Assembly (NCBI RefSeq): GCF_001646665.1
Contig: NZ_LWBU01000279.1
Span: 434,760 to 498,759 of the forward strand
Direction of reading: 5' to 3'
Source: Streptomyces noursei
Lineage (GTDB): Bacteria; Actinomycetota; Actinomycetes; Streptomycetales; Streptomycetaceae
Length of the DNA stretch: 64,000 bases
Positions within the stretch are counted from its first letter, which is position 1; each line of letters opens with the position of its first letter. Shown in pieces: positions 49,000 to 57,350 of this stretch. The notes under the pieces are model-generated. The model had not been told where the DNA came from. It ran no database searches and worked only from the letters and a program-made list of their open reading frames with translations. The position numbers and the translations under genes were made by a program.

Positions 49000-51153
49000 T
49001 CAGCCGTGGCCGACGTGGCGCCCGATCTCGGCGGCCACCTCGGGGTGGGTGAGGTACTCCTCGATGTCGTGCGCCCGGTCGCGGGCGTTGGTGACGGCCA
49101 GGTCGGTCAGCTCGCCCGCCCACGTCCCGCCGAGCGGGCAGCCGATCGCCACGGCGTCGGTCGGGCACCAGGCGTTGATCCACGGGTAGTCGCCGTCGGG
49201 CCGCTTGGGGCCGCCGACGAGGAGCCTGCTGTGGACACCGTCCAGGCCGAGGGGGCTGCCGGCCGTGACCAGCAGCGCGACGTCCACCTCCGGCCCCAGC
49301 CGGGTGAGGACGTCCATGCCGACGACGGTGCCCAGGCTGTGGGTGACGAAGACGACCTCGCCGGAGGCGGGCATCGAGGCGAGCACGGTGTCGAGGACCG
49401 TCTCCCGGACCTCCGGGTCGTCGAGGTACGCGGCGACGTCCCGCAGGGTCGTGGCGATGACCCACTCGTCCAGGTCGGTCTTCGCCGCCAGCCAGCTCAG
49501 TTGCCGTTGCAGCGCTCCGACGACCGAGGCACCGAAGCGTTCCTCCGCCGCCTCGCCCCGCGGGGGCATGTCCGCGTTCGCGGCTGCTTCGGCGATGAGT
49601 TGCTCGTAGGTGCCCCGGGCCGGGCCCACGGGCGCGCACGCCTCCGCCACCGGGAGAGCGGTGGTCTCCGCGAGCGGGCGGGGCACCGACTCGCGCTCCC
49701 CGAGCGCCTCGATCAGGGTGTTGCCGTAGTAGGGGAACCAGGCGTCCACCGGGTCGACCGGGGGTATTCCGGCCCGGGTGAGGCCGTGATTGAGCCCCGC
49801 GGTCCAGTCGCGGCGGAGGAGCTCGGTGTCCTTCCCCTGCTGGCTCCTGCCGTGCAGGAAGACGAGGTGCCGGCGGCCGCCGAAGGCGGTCGGCCCCGGA
49901 CGCAGGGCGACGCGTTCGACGGCGCCCGCACGTGCCGGGCCCCGGGCGGCGGCGACGGGGCTGCCGTCCACGGGTGCCGCGGAGACGGTGGCGGGGGCGC
50001 CGTCCAGGACTGCTGGTGCGGCGGCGGCGGGGCTGCCGTCCAGGGACGCCGGCGCAGCGGCGACGGGACTGCCGTCCAGGCCTGCCGGATTGGCGGCACC
50101 CGGTGCGGTGCCGGCCTCCCCGAGACCGGAGTCCGGGCCCGTCTCGGCCAGGAGGGCGCGCCGCGCGGGGTCGAGGGGCAGGGCGGCGAGGTGCCGCAGG
50201 ACGGAGCTGATGCGTACGCCCTCGTTGGCGACCCAGGCGACCGCGTCGTCGCCGTCGCCGGGCTCCCACACCTGACCGTCCTTGCGGAGGGTGCGGCCCT
50301 GGGCGTCCTTCTCCGGCACACCGCTGTGGTGCAGGGCGACCACTTCCCACTGGTCGTTGAAGACCGGGGAGCCGGAGTTCCCGGGCTCGGTGTCGGTCCG
50401 GTAGTGCAGGAAGTCGTCCAGACGGACTTGCAGCGCGTTGTCACGGACGGCGATCTCCTTGAGCCTGCCCATGGGGTGGCCGATGACGTTCACCGGTTCC
50501 CCGACGACCAGTTTGCCGAGCTGGACGCTGAGCCTGTTCCACCCGAACACGTCCCCCGGCATCCGGCCGTCGCCCAGCGGGCGGACCAGCACCAGGGCGA
50601 AGTCGAGCCGCTCGTCGGCGACGAAGAACGTACCCGGGTCGATCTCCACGCGGGTCGCCGTGCCGGGGGCGTTGTCGATGGTCACCTGGGCGTCGAACTC
50701 CAGGAGGCACTGCCGTGCGGAGGCCTCGTCGGGCAGGACGTGGTGGTTGGTCATCAGCAGCCGCGGCGACACCAGGAAGCCGGTGCCGATCGGCAGCTCG
50801 CGGCCGTTCTCCCGGGTCACGATCCGGGCGACTGTGCGCGCGGCGCGGGCACCGCGCGGCAGGAAGCTCCACGCCTGCAACTCCTTGGAGAGCCCGAGGA
50901 TGCGTTCGTACGCCGCGGGCGCCGAAAGGTGCTCCTCGCGGATGCTCTCGACCGCCGCCGCGGCGGGCACCGCCTGCCGGTCCAGCAGCCGTGCGGCGCG
51001 GACGGCGATCGCCTCGGGCGAGTCGGGGAACTTCACCCCGGCGTCCATCTGCCGCTCGACGTTCCGGCGTTCGTCGCTCGTCCGCCGGTACCTTTCCGCC
51101 GCGGCCTCGGCCTGCTTCAGTCCTTCCGCGCGTGCGCTGGTCGTCACTGCCAT
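49000..51153 (-). CDS. Trypsin-like protease fused to alpha/beta hydrolase
   Basis: The product has 717 residues. An N-terminal helical region (about 1-95) is followed by a chymotrypsin-fold protease (about 105-325) with His138 in TNHHVL, Asp184 in LDFALV and Ser260 in EPGNSGSP. A Pro/Ala linker of four 12-residue repeats (LDGSPVAAAPAS type, about 357-405) leads to an alpha/beta hydrolase (about 425-717) with FLHGRSQQGKD and nucleophile Ser606 in VTHSLGTV. No signal peptide. The start is ATG 51153 behind GGAGGG. The hydrolase half resembles lipase/esterase-like proteins of unknown substrate. It neighbours the protease-nuclease fusion on the same strand, 326 bases apart. Confidence 0.88.
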   Translation of the reverse strand: MAVTTSARAEGLKQAEAAAERYRRTSDERRNVERQMDAGVKFPDSPEAIAVRAARLLDRQAVPAAAAVESIREEHLSAPAAYERILGLSKELQAWSFLPRGARAARTVARIVTRENGRELPIGTGFLVSPRLLMTNHHVLPDEASARQCLLEFDAQVTIDNAPGTATRVEIDPGTFFVADERLDFALVLVRPLGDGRMPGDVFGWNRLSVQLGKLVVGEPVNVIGHPMGRLKEIAVRDNALQVRLDDFLHYRTDTEPGNSGSPVFNDQWEVVALHHSGVPEKDAQGRTLRKDGQVWEPGDGDDAVAWVANEGVRISSVLRHLAALPLDPARRALLAETGPDSGLGEAGTAPGAANPAGLDGSPVAAAPASLDGSPAAAAPAVLDGAPATVSAAPVDGSPVAAARGPARAGAVERVALRPGPTAFGGRRHLVFLHGRSQQGKDTELLRRDWTAGLNHGLTRAGIPPVDPVDAWFPYYGNTLIEALGERESVPRPLAETTALPVAEACAPVGPARGTYEQLIAEAAANADMPPRGEAAEERFGASVVGALQRQLSWLAAKTDLDEWVIATTLRDVAAYLDDPEVRETVLDTVLASMPASGEVVFVTHSLGTVVGMDVLTRLGPEVDVALLVTAGSPLGLDGVHSRLLVGGPKRPDGDYPWINAWCPTDAVAIGCPLGGTWAGELTDLAVTNARDRAHDIEEYLTHPEVAAEIGRHVGHG
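49952..50090 (-). repeat. 36-base tandem repeat coding the protease-hydrolase linker
   Basis: The element CTGCCGTCCA (or CGCCGTCCA) recurs about every 36 bases (near 49961, 49998, 50033, 50069). The four imperfect units encode LDGSP-Ala/Pro repeats that join the two enzyme domains. Confidence 0.6.
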
Positions 51154-51387
51154 GACCGACCCTCCGGTCCTGTTCCGGGATGTCCTCCCGGCCCCGGTGG
51201 CCGTCGGCGTGCCGGGGCCGGCTGACGGCCCCTCCCGCCGGGCGGTTCCGCCGCGGCACGCGCCCAGCGGGAGGCACCGTGCCACGGTCGCGGGACGAAC
51301 GCCCGCGCGCCTTCGGCCCGGAGGGTCGGATGCGACGGGATGCGGGCCTGCGTCGGCTCTCCTCTCCGAACTGTGCGGGGCCGCTGC

Positions 51388-51813
51388 CTAGGCGAAGACC
51401 TGGTACGGCACGCGGAGCTTGTTCCATGACGTCGGTCCGGGCCAGCCGTCCGCGTCCTTGCCCCGGTACCCGAGCTTGTACTGCCACATGGCGTAGGACT
51501 CGCGGTGCTGCGCGTTCCATTGGGCCGGCGGCCCGCCCGGACCGTACGCCGAGCACCCCTCCTCGATGAGCCGAGCACCCATCATGCTGATGACGGGACT
51601 GTGGGGTTGGGTCTTGAACCAGGCGGCGCCCGGGAACGGGACGTAGGGGGACTGCGCCTGTGTGACGATCAGCCTCTGGCCGATCCTGAGGACGTTCGGA
51701 TCGGGAATGTCGTTCCACGCCTGCAGCTGCTCGACGGTGGTGCCGAACCGTTGGGCCAGTGCGTACAGCGTGTCGCCCGACTTCACTGTGTAATACGTGC
51801 CTTCCGATTCCAT
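51388..51813 (-). CDS. LysM plus peptidoglycan-binding-like protein without signal peptide
   Basis: The 141-residue product begins with one LysM (about 5-51, YYTVKSGDTLYALAQRFGTTVEQL), followed by the actinomycete endolysin-type wall-binding module (about 56-140, VPFPGAAWFKTQPHSPVISMMGARL ... DADGWPGPTSWNKLRVP). No signal peptide is visible. ATG 51813 lies 6 bases after TAGCAT, so the mRNA is probably leaderless. Its LysM closely resembles those of the protein at 44612, and these two genes bracket the protease-fusion cluster. Confidence 0.85.
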   Translation of the reverse strand: MESEGTYYTVKSGDTLYALAQRFGTTVEQLQAWNDIPDPNVLRIGQRLIVTQAQSPYVPFPGAAWFKTQPHSPVISMMGARLIEEGCSAYGPGGPPAQWNAQHRESYAMWQYKLGYRGKDADGWPGPTSWNKLRVPYQVFA

Positions 51814-52148
51814 GTATTTATGCTAGGCACTTTTACGCCTGCCCGCATGGGGGCACACTGTGATTTTTCTACGGCTCGCGCGCCACGATTCGTTGAGTCG
51901 GAGGCGAGTTGACGCACAGTGGGCAGCCACGTCCTGGACATCGGAAATACCGGACGGTAATACCGGTACATGTTGACCGGGTGATATTTGAAAGGGCGAC
52001 CACGGGCCTTTCGGCCGGCGAATTCTTCCCCGGCCTCCCGGACGCCTCCGGGAGCGCGCGTGCCGTCTCGGGACCGGCTCGGCGCCCGGGCACGGACCGC
52101 TCGGGCGTAGGCTTCGCTCAGCCAAGGACACGGTGGGGGGCGGAGAAC
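51814..52148. other. Divergent promoter region with TACCG/CGGTA sites
   Basis: This 335-base gap lies between the LysM gene (leftward) and the MuiA-like operon (rightward). Near the left end is TAGCAT, the presumed -10 box of the LysM gene. In the middle lies TACCG-GA-CGGTA (51948-51959) followed at once by the palindrome TACCGGTA (51961-51968). The region 51925-51990 is relatively AT-rich. Confidence 0.5.
51948..51968. promoter_or_regulatory. Composite TACCG inverted repeats, candidate operator
   Basis: Four TACCG half-sites in alternating orientation occur within 21 bases. They lie about 180 bases before the MuiA-like operon and 135 bases before the LysM gene. Dense half-sites in an AT-rich patch suggest cooperative regulator binding. 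Confidence 0.45.
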
Positions 52149-54266
52149 GTGACGGCTGGGACGGCATCTCGGTGGGGGTCGGTCCTCGATTCGGTCGTGG
52201 TGTACGCGCAGGGCGCGGTCTGCCACCGCCTGGCGTCGGGCAGCATGCCGCCCGACGGCCGGGTCAGGGTGACGGGGCTGCCCCGCGCGCTGGACCGCGG
52301 TTCCCTGCGGGTCCGGGTACTGGGCTCCCCCGGGGTGCGCGTGACCGAGGCGCGGGTGGAGGTCGAGGCCGAACCCCGCGACACCGGCACGGCCGACGGG
52401 CTGCGCCGTGAGGTCGAGCGGCTGCGTGACGTCCACGCGGCGGCGCGGGCGCGACGGGACCGGCAACTGGCGCTGGTCGAGGAGGTCGGCGCCCTGCACC
52501 CGGTGCCGCCGCCGCGCAGGCGCGAGGACCCGCACCGCGAGACCCCCGTCGACGCCTGGCTGGAGCTCGCGGACTTCGTGGACGCCCGGCTGACCGGGCT
52601 GCACGCGCGCCTCGTCGAACTGGAGGAAGCGCTGGGCGTCGCCGAGCACGAGCTCGCCGTCGCCGCGGACGAGCTCGCCCACGCCTCCACCGACGCGCCC
52701 TCGGGCCACGTGGACACCACGGTCTGCGCGGTCGTGACCCTCGCCGGCACCCCGGGCGGCACCGACGGGAGCGGCGGGAGCGGTGGCGAGGAGGTGCGGC
52801 TGGAGCTGGAGTACGGGGTTCCGGGCGCCGTCTGGGTCCCGGCCTACCGCCTCACGCACCGTCAGGGCGACGGCACCGGGAAGCTGGTGCTGCGCGCCTC
52901 GGTCGCCCAGCGCACCGGCGAGGACTGGACCGGGGTGCGCATCGCCCTGGCCACCGCCGACCTGCGGCGCCGCACCGACCTGCCGCGCCTGCGTTCCCTG
53001 CGGATCGGCCGCCGGCAGCCCGCCCCCGCCCCGTCCGGCTGGCGCGAGCCGCCCGCGGGGCTCGGCGACCTGTTCACCGGGTACGACGCGGCCCCGCGTC
53101 CGGCGGCATCCACCGGCCCGGTGGCCGCCGCGGGCGGCTCCGCGCCCGGCGCCGTACCGCCGCCCACGCCGCCCCCGCCTCCCGCACCGCAGGGCTACGG
53201 CGCGCCCCCCGGGGCCGTCCCGGCGCCCGGCGGCGCGCCGGCGGCCTTCGGCGGCGCCATGCCCCCGCCCGCCCAGCCGGTCATGGCGCGGCCGGGCAGC
53301 GCGCCGCGCGGCCGTCCCCGGTCCTTCTCGGGTCCGGCCCCCATGGCCCCCATGGCCCCCGCCGGGGCCATGCCGCCCGGCGCCGCCCCGCCGCCGGCAC
53401 CGGTTCCGCCACCGGCACCGGCGGCCGGCCCGCCGCGGCCCAGCGGGGCCGAGCTGGAGTACGCGTCCCTCGTCCTGCGCGGCCCCGAGGACCGGGCCGG
53501 CCGCAGGGGCCGGCTGTTCCCCGACTCCTCGTTCGACGCGGTGGCGGCCGAGTACCGCCGCCGGGCCGAGGCGGTGGCCGAGCTGCCGCTGCCCGGCCAC
53601 GCCGTGCGGCCCCGCGAGTCGGCGGGCTCCTTCGACCACCGCTTCGACGCCGCCGCCCGTGCCGACATCCCCTCGGACGGCACCTGGCACACCGTCACCG
53701 TGGGTGAGATCCCGGTCGGACTGCGCACCGAGTACCTGTGCGTGCCGTCCGTGGAGCAGACCGTCTACGCGACGCTGGTGCTCTCCAACGCCACCGACCA
53801 GGCCCTGCTGGCCGGGCCGGTGGAGGTCACCGTCGACGACGACCACCTGCTGACCGCCGCGCTGCCCACGCTCGCCGCCGGCGCCGTGCGCCGGGTGGGG
53901 CTCGGGCCGGCCGAGGGCGTCCGGGTCACCCGCCGTACGAACGTGCACGAGTCGACGTCCGGCCTGCGCAACAACACCACCGTGCTCGACCACAAGGTCC
54001 ACGTGGAGCTGGCCAACCGGCTGGCGCGGCCCGTCACGGTCGAGGTCCGCGAACGGGTGCCCGTCACCTCCGAACCGGACGTCCGCATCGAGGAACGGGC
54101 GGACTGGACGGCGCCCGACAATGGCACGGGACCCGAGTACCACGCCCCCGGCACCCGCATCTGGCGGGTGGAGCTGCCCGCCGGCGGCACCACCGCCCTC
54201 GACGGCGGCTACGAGATCCGCATCCCGGCCGGCAAGGCCCTGGTCGGCGGCAACCGCAGGAGCTGA
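52149..54266 (+). CDS. MuiA/DUF4139-family protein (first of tandem pair)
   Basis: The 705-residue product has the MuiA architecture: an N-terminal DUF4140-like strand-rich part (SVVVYAQGAVCHRLASG...), a coiled coil (about 75-185) and C-terminal DUF4139 (about 205-705; YGVPGAVWVPAYRL, RTGEDWTGVRIALATADL). A long Pro/Ala/Gly-rich insertion (about 325-435) splits DUF4139. No signal peptide. MuiA was named for inhibiting mucoidy, but the mechanism is unknown. The start is GTG 52149 behind GGAG. It is followed after 7 bases by a second, shorter paralogue, so they form an operon and perhaps a heteromer. Confidence 0.82.
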   Translation: MTAGTASRWGSVLDSVVVYAQGAVCHRLASGSMPPDGRVRVTGLPRALDRGSLRVRVLGSPGVRVTEARVEVEAEPRDTGTADGLRREVERLRDVHAAARARRDRQLALVEEVGALHPVPPPRRREDPHRETPVDAWLELADFVDARLTGLHARLVELEEALGVAEHELAVAADELAHASTDAPSGHVDTTVCAVVTLAGTPGGTDGSGGSGGEEVRLELEYGVPGAVWVPAYRLTHRQGDGTGKLVLRASVAQRTGEDWTGVRIALATADLRRRTDLPRLRSLRIGRRQPAPAPSGWREPPAGLGDLFTGYDAAPRPAASTGPVAAAGGSAPGAVPPPTPPPPPAPQGYGAPPGAVPAPGGAPAAFGGAMPPPAQPVMARPGSAPRGRPRSFSGPAPMAPMAPAGAMPPGAAPPPAPVPPPAPAAGPPRPSGAELEYASLVLRGPEDRAGRRGRLFPDSSFDAVAAEYRRRAEAVAELPLPGHAVRPRESAGSFDHRFDAAARADIPSDGTWHTVTVGEIPVGLRTEYLCVPSVEQTVYATLVLSNATDQALLAGPVEVTVDDDHLLTAALPTLAAGAVRRVGLGPAEGVRVTRRTNVHESTSGLRNNTTVLDHKVHVELANRLARPVTVEVRERVPVTSEPDVRIEERADWTAPDNGTGPEYHAPGTRIWRVELPAGGTTALDGGYEIRIPAGKALVGGNRRS

Positions 54267-54273
54267 CACACGC

Positions 54274-55851
54274 ATGACCGCTGACACACGCACGACCACG
54301 GCACCGAAGCCGGTCGCCCTCCCCGTCACCGCCGTCACCTGCCTGGAGGACCGCGCCCACGTCGAGCGCGAGGTGGTCCTCGACCTGGAGGCGGGCGTAC
54401 AGCGGCTGCGCCTCGGGCCCGTGAGCGCCCTGGTGGTCGACCGCACCCTCCACGCCGAGCCGGCCGCCGGGCACGCCGCAACCGTGCTGGACGCCCGGAT
54501 CGTGCGGACCTGGACGCCCCGGGGGCCGGGGCCGTCCGCCGACGACTCCGCCCTGGAGCGGCGGGTGCGTGCCCTGGAGGAGGAGCGGGTCGCCGTGGGG
54601 CGGCGGCGCGACCGGCTGCGGGCCCGCCTCGACGTCCTCGGCCGCCTCGCCGCCGACCTGCTGCGGGAGATCGGGGAGGGCGCGGGCGCCGGGGAGACCG
54701 CGACCGCCCGCTGGGCGCGCGAACTGGACCGGGTGGACCAGGAGCGCGACACGTACGGCGAACAGCTGCGTGCCGCCGAGGCACGGCTGACCGGCCTCGC
54801 CGCCGAGCTCGGGGAGGCCCGGCAGGCCGTGGACCTCGCCGAGTCCGAGCCCGCCGAGCTGGTCGGCCACGTCGAACTGACCGTGGAGGCCGCGACCGCC
54901 GGGCCGGTCCGCCTGCGGGTGAGCCACCTCACCGCGTGCGCGCTGTGGCGGCCCGCCTACCGGGCCGTGCTGGACGGCGACTCCCTGACGCTGGAGACCG
55001 ACGCCATGGTCTGGCAGCGCACCGGCGAGGACTGGTCGGGCGTACGGCTGACGCTGTCGACGGCCCGGTCGGCGCTGGCGACCGATCCGCCGCGGCTGGA
55101 CGAGGACCGGCTGACGCTCAAGGACCGGTCGGCGGCCGAGCGGCGCACCGTCGAGGTCGAGGTGCGCGAGGAGGAGATCGCGGACCTCGGTCCCGCCCCG
55201 GTGCTCGGCCTGCCGGGGGTGGACGACGGGGGCGAGGCACGGGTGCTGCACTCCCCCGCGCCGGTGTCCGTGCCGTCGGACGGCCGCGCCCACCGGGTGC
55301 CGCTGTCCGCCTTCACCGCGGCGGCGGTGCGGGAGTACGCGTGTTCGCCGGAGCTGTCCCCGCTGGTCACCCAGGTGGTGCGGTGCGACAATCTGTCCGG
55401 CCACGCGCTGCTCGCCGGCCCGGTGGACCTGGTCCGCGGCAGCGGGTTCGCCGGCCGCGGCACGCTGGAGTTCACCGCTCCCGGCGCCCCCGTCGAGCTG
55501 GCCTTCGGCAGCTGCGACGACCACGGGGTGGTCCGGGAGACCGAGGAGACCCGCGACGCCACCGGCATCATGCAGCGGACCGTGGTCACCCGCACGGTGC
55601 GGTTGCACCTGTCCCGGTTCTCCGCCCCCGGGGAGACCGGGGACCGGGTGGTCGTCCTGCGCGAGCGGATCCCGGTCTCCGAGACGTCCGCGGTGGACGT
55701 GCGGCTGCGCACGCAGGCCTGCTCACCGGCGCCCGACGCGATCGACGCCGAAGGCATCGCCCGGTGGAACGTCACCCTCCCGCCCGCCGGCCGGCGCACC
55801 GTCACGCTGGTCTACGAACTCGCGGCCGCCGGCAGGGTCGCCGGGCTCTGA
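54274..55851 (+). CDS. MuiA/DUF4139-family protein (second of tandem pair)
   Basis: The product has 525 residues with the same order: beta part (about 15-85), coiled coil (about 95-200), DUF4139 (about 210-525) with TACALWRPAYRAVL and RTGEDWSGVRLTLSTARS aligned to the first copy, but without the Pro-rich insertion. It starts at ATG 54274 after GCAGGAG. Its last 40 bases overlap the convergent N-acetyltransferase gene. Confidence 0.82.
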   Translation: MTADTRTTTAPKPVALPVTAVTCLEDRAHVEREVVLDLEAGVQRLRLGPVSALVVDRTLHAEPAAGHAATVLDARIVRTWTPRGPGPSADDSALERRVRALEEERVAVGRRRDRLRARLDVLGRLAADLLREIGEGAGAGETATARWARELDRVDQERDTYGEQLRAAEARLTGLAAELGEARQAVDLAESEPAELVGHVELTVEAATAGPVRLRVSHLTACALWRPAYRAVLDGDSLTLETDAMVWQRTGEDWSGVRLTLSTARSALATDPPRLDEDRLTLKDRSAAERRTVEVEVREEEIADLGPAPVLGLPGVDDGGEARVLHSPAPVSVPSDGRAHRVPLSAFTAAAVREYACSPELSPLVTQVVRCDNLSGHALLAGPVDLVRGSGFAGRGTLEFTAPGAPVELAFGSCDDHGVVRETEETRDATGIMQRTVVTRTVRLHLSRFSAPGETGDRVVVLRERIPVSETSAVDVRLRTQACSPAPDAIDAEGIARWNVTLPPAGRRTVTLVYELAAAGRVAGL

Positions 55852-56669
55852 CCGGTGCCGGGGCCCCCGCCCGCGTGACCGCGCGGGGCCCCCGGCCCGC
55901 CCGGCACCCGGTCCAGGACGATGCCGAACAGGTCGCGGTAGGCGGCCAGGATCTCGTCGTCGCCCTCCAGCGTCCGCTCGGTGCGCCGCCCGTCCGCGGT
56001 GGTGACCAGCTTGCGCCCGCTGAGGGTGACGCGGCCGTCCCCGGTGAGGAGCGAGCACACCGGGGAGCGGGTGAAGTGCGAGGCCGGGGAGGTGCGGTGG
56101 TACCAGGCGCCGGCCTCGAAGTCCGACAGCTCCCGCGGCCGCACCTCGACGCGGTACTGCACCTTCCCGTTCCGCAGCACCTCCAGGTCGCCCTCGGACG
56201 TTTCGGCGACGCGGAACACCCCGCCCGGGTCCTGCTGCTCCCCGCGTTCCTCCAGGGCGAGCGGGTAGTGGCTGTGGTCGCCGAACCCGACGTCCGCGAG
56301 CCAGGGCCCGGTGCCGTCGTCCGTCTCCACCCGCAGCGCCAGGTGATCGAACGGGATCCCGAGGCGGCCCTCGCCGTCGACGGTACGCGCCTGGAGGAAC
56401 GCCACCCGGAACCCCAGGTCGCGCAGCAACGCGGCGAAGGCGCCGCCCAACTCGTAGCAGAAACCGCCGCGCCGGCCGTGCACGATCTTGTCGAGCAGCG
56501 CCTTCTCCTCCAGCACGATCTCCTCGCCGAGGTGGATGGAGAGGTTCTCGAACGGCACGGTCAGCAGATGCCGCAGGTGCAGCTCGCGCAGGGCTGCGGC
56601 GTCGGGGCGGGAGGGGCGCGGGGCGCCCATGCGGTCGAGATGGGCGCGGGTGTCGGGGACGGTGTTCAT
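55812..56669 (-). CDS. Arylamine N-acetyltransferase
   Basis: The 285-residue NAT has the catalytic triad Cys71 (RRGGFCYELG), His109 (FDHLAL) and Asp126 (LADVGFGD). It moves acetyl (or another acyl) from CoA to arylamines, hydrazines or polyketide-type amines. ATG 56669 is used; ATG 56678 is three codons upstream and equally weak. The C-terminus is a Gly/Pro/Ala-rich tail that runs into the MuiA-like gene on the other strand. Confidence 0.92.
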   Translation of the reverse strand: MNTVPDTRAHLDRMGAPRPSRPDAAALRELHLRHLLTVPFENLSIHLGEEIVLEEKALLDKIVHGRRGGFCYELGGAFAALLRDLGFRVAFLQARTVDGEGRLGIPFDHLALRVETDDGTGPWLADVGFGDHSHYPLALEERGEQQDPGGVFRVAETSEGDLEVLRNGKVQYRVEVRPRELSDFEAGAWYHRTSPASHFTRSPVCSLLTGDGRVTLSGRKLVTTADGRRTERTLEGDDEILAAYRDLFGIVLDRVPGGPGAPRGHAGGGPGTGQSPATLPAAASS

Positions 56670-57016
56670 GGGGGCCATCTTCGAGGCCCCCCGACGGCCT
56701 GTCATGCGGCTGGAGACGTATGGGCGGGAGGCCCGGGGACGTAGGACCGCGAGCCGGGTCGTACGGGCGGGAGAGCGGGGTCGTCGCACGGACTTGGCGC
56801 CGGCGACGCACGTGTACGGGCCGGAGGCCGGGGATGTCGTACGGGGCCGACGCACACGTACGGGCCGCGCGCCCACGACGTACCGGCCGGAAGCCGGGCC
56901 CGCCGGGCGAACCGGGCGCCGCTAGCGTACGGGCCGGGCGCCGGGGGACGGCCCGCGCCACTGCGGGCGCGGGGCGCGGGCCGGCCGCCCCGGCGTCCCG
57001 CCGGCACGGTGCACGG
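56670..57016. other. Gene-free region with degenerate GTACGGGC repeats
   Basis: About seven degenerate copies of a GTACGGGCCGGAGGCCGGG-like unit are scattered over 56716-56945 (for example near 56759, 56811, 56839, 56856, 56880 and 56925). They give Arg/Gly-rich nonsense in every frame. No gene or known element is seen. Confidence 0.45.
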
Positions 57017-57172
57017 TCATGGTGTGCCGGAGTCGTCGTCCTCGCCGTCCGGCGTCGCGGGCGGGGGCAGCGGGATGCGGGTCTGGCCGTCGAGCGGGGG
57101 CGGTGTCCGCTCGCCGAGCCGGTCTTCGAGCTCCTGCAACCTGGTACGCGTACGCGCGTCGGGTGTCGTCAT
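57017..57172 (-). CDS. Small acidic/Pro-rich protein (51 aa)
   Basis: A 51-codon frame starts at ATG 57172 behind a very strong GGTGAGGAGGAG. The product (MTTPDARTRTRLQELEDRLG...) has a short helix and a Pro/Asp-rich tail, with no signal, membrane helix or cysteine. I recognise no family. The ribosome site is the main evidence. Confidence 0.55.
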   Translation of the reverse strand: MTTPDARTRTRLQELEDRLGERTPPPLDGQTRIPLPPPATPDGEDDDSGTP

Positions 57173-57350
57173 GGTCTCCTCCTCACCGTTTCGGCGGCCG
57201 GGAATCAGCCGGCGGCTCCTCCGCCCCCCGCCGCGCCGGGCCGAAGCGTGACATCGGCGCCGCGGGGCAGCAGGAAGGTGACTCCCTGCCGTACCGTCCC
57301 CACCGGGGCGGCGGCCGGGTGACGGCAGGCCGGAACGGAGCGGTGGTTGC

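Noticed and set aside
44612..51813. Contractile injection system or phage baseplate locus, suggested by the LysM proteins
   Set aside because: No tail sheath, tube, baseplate, AAA ATPase or spike gene is present in or around the cluster.
51783..54932. Long minus-strand frame through the MuiA-like genes
   Set aside because: Ser/Arg-rich antisense shadow; both MuiA frames carry conserved motifs on the plus strand.
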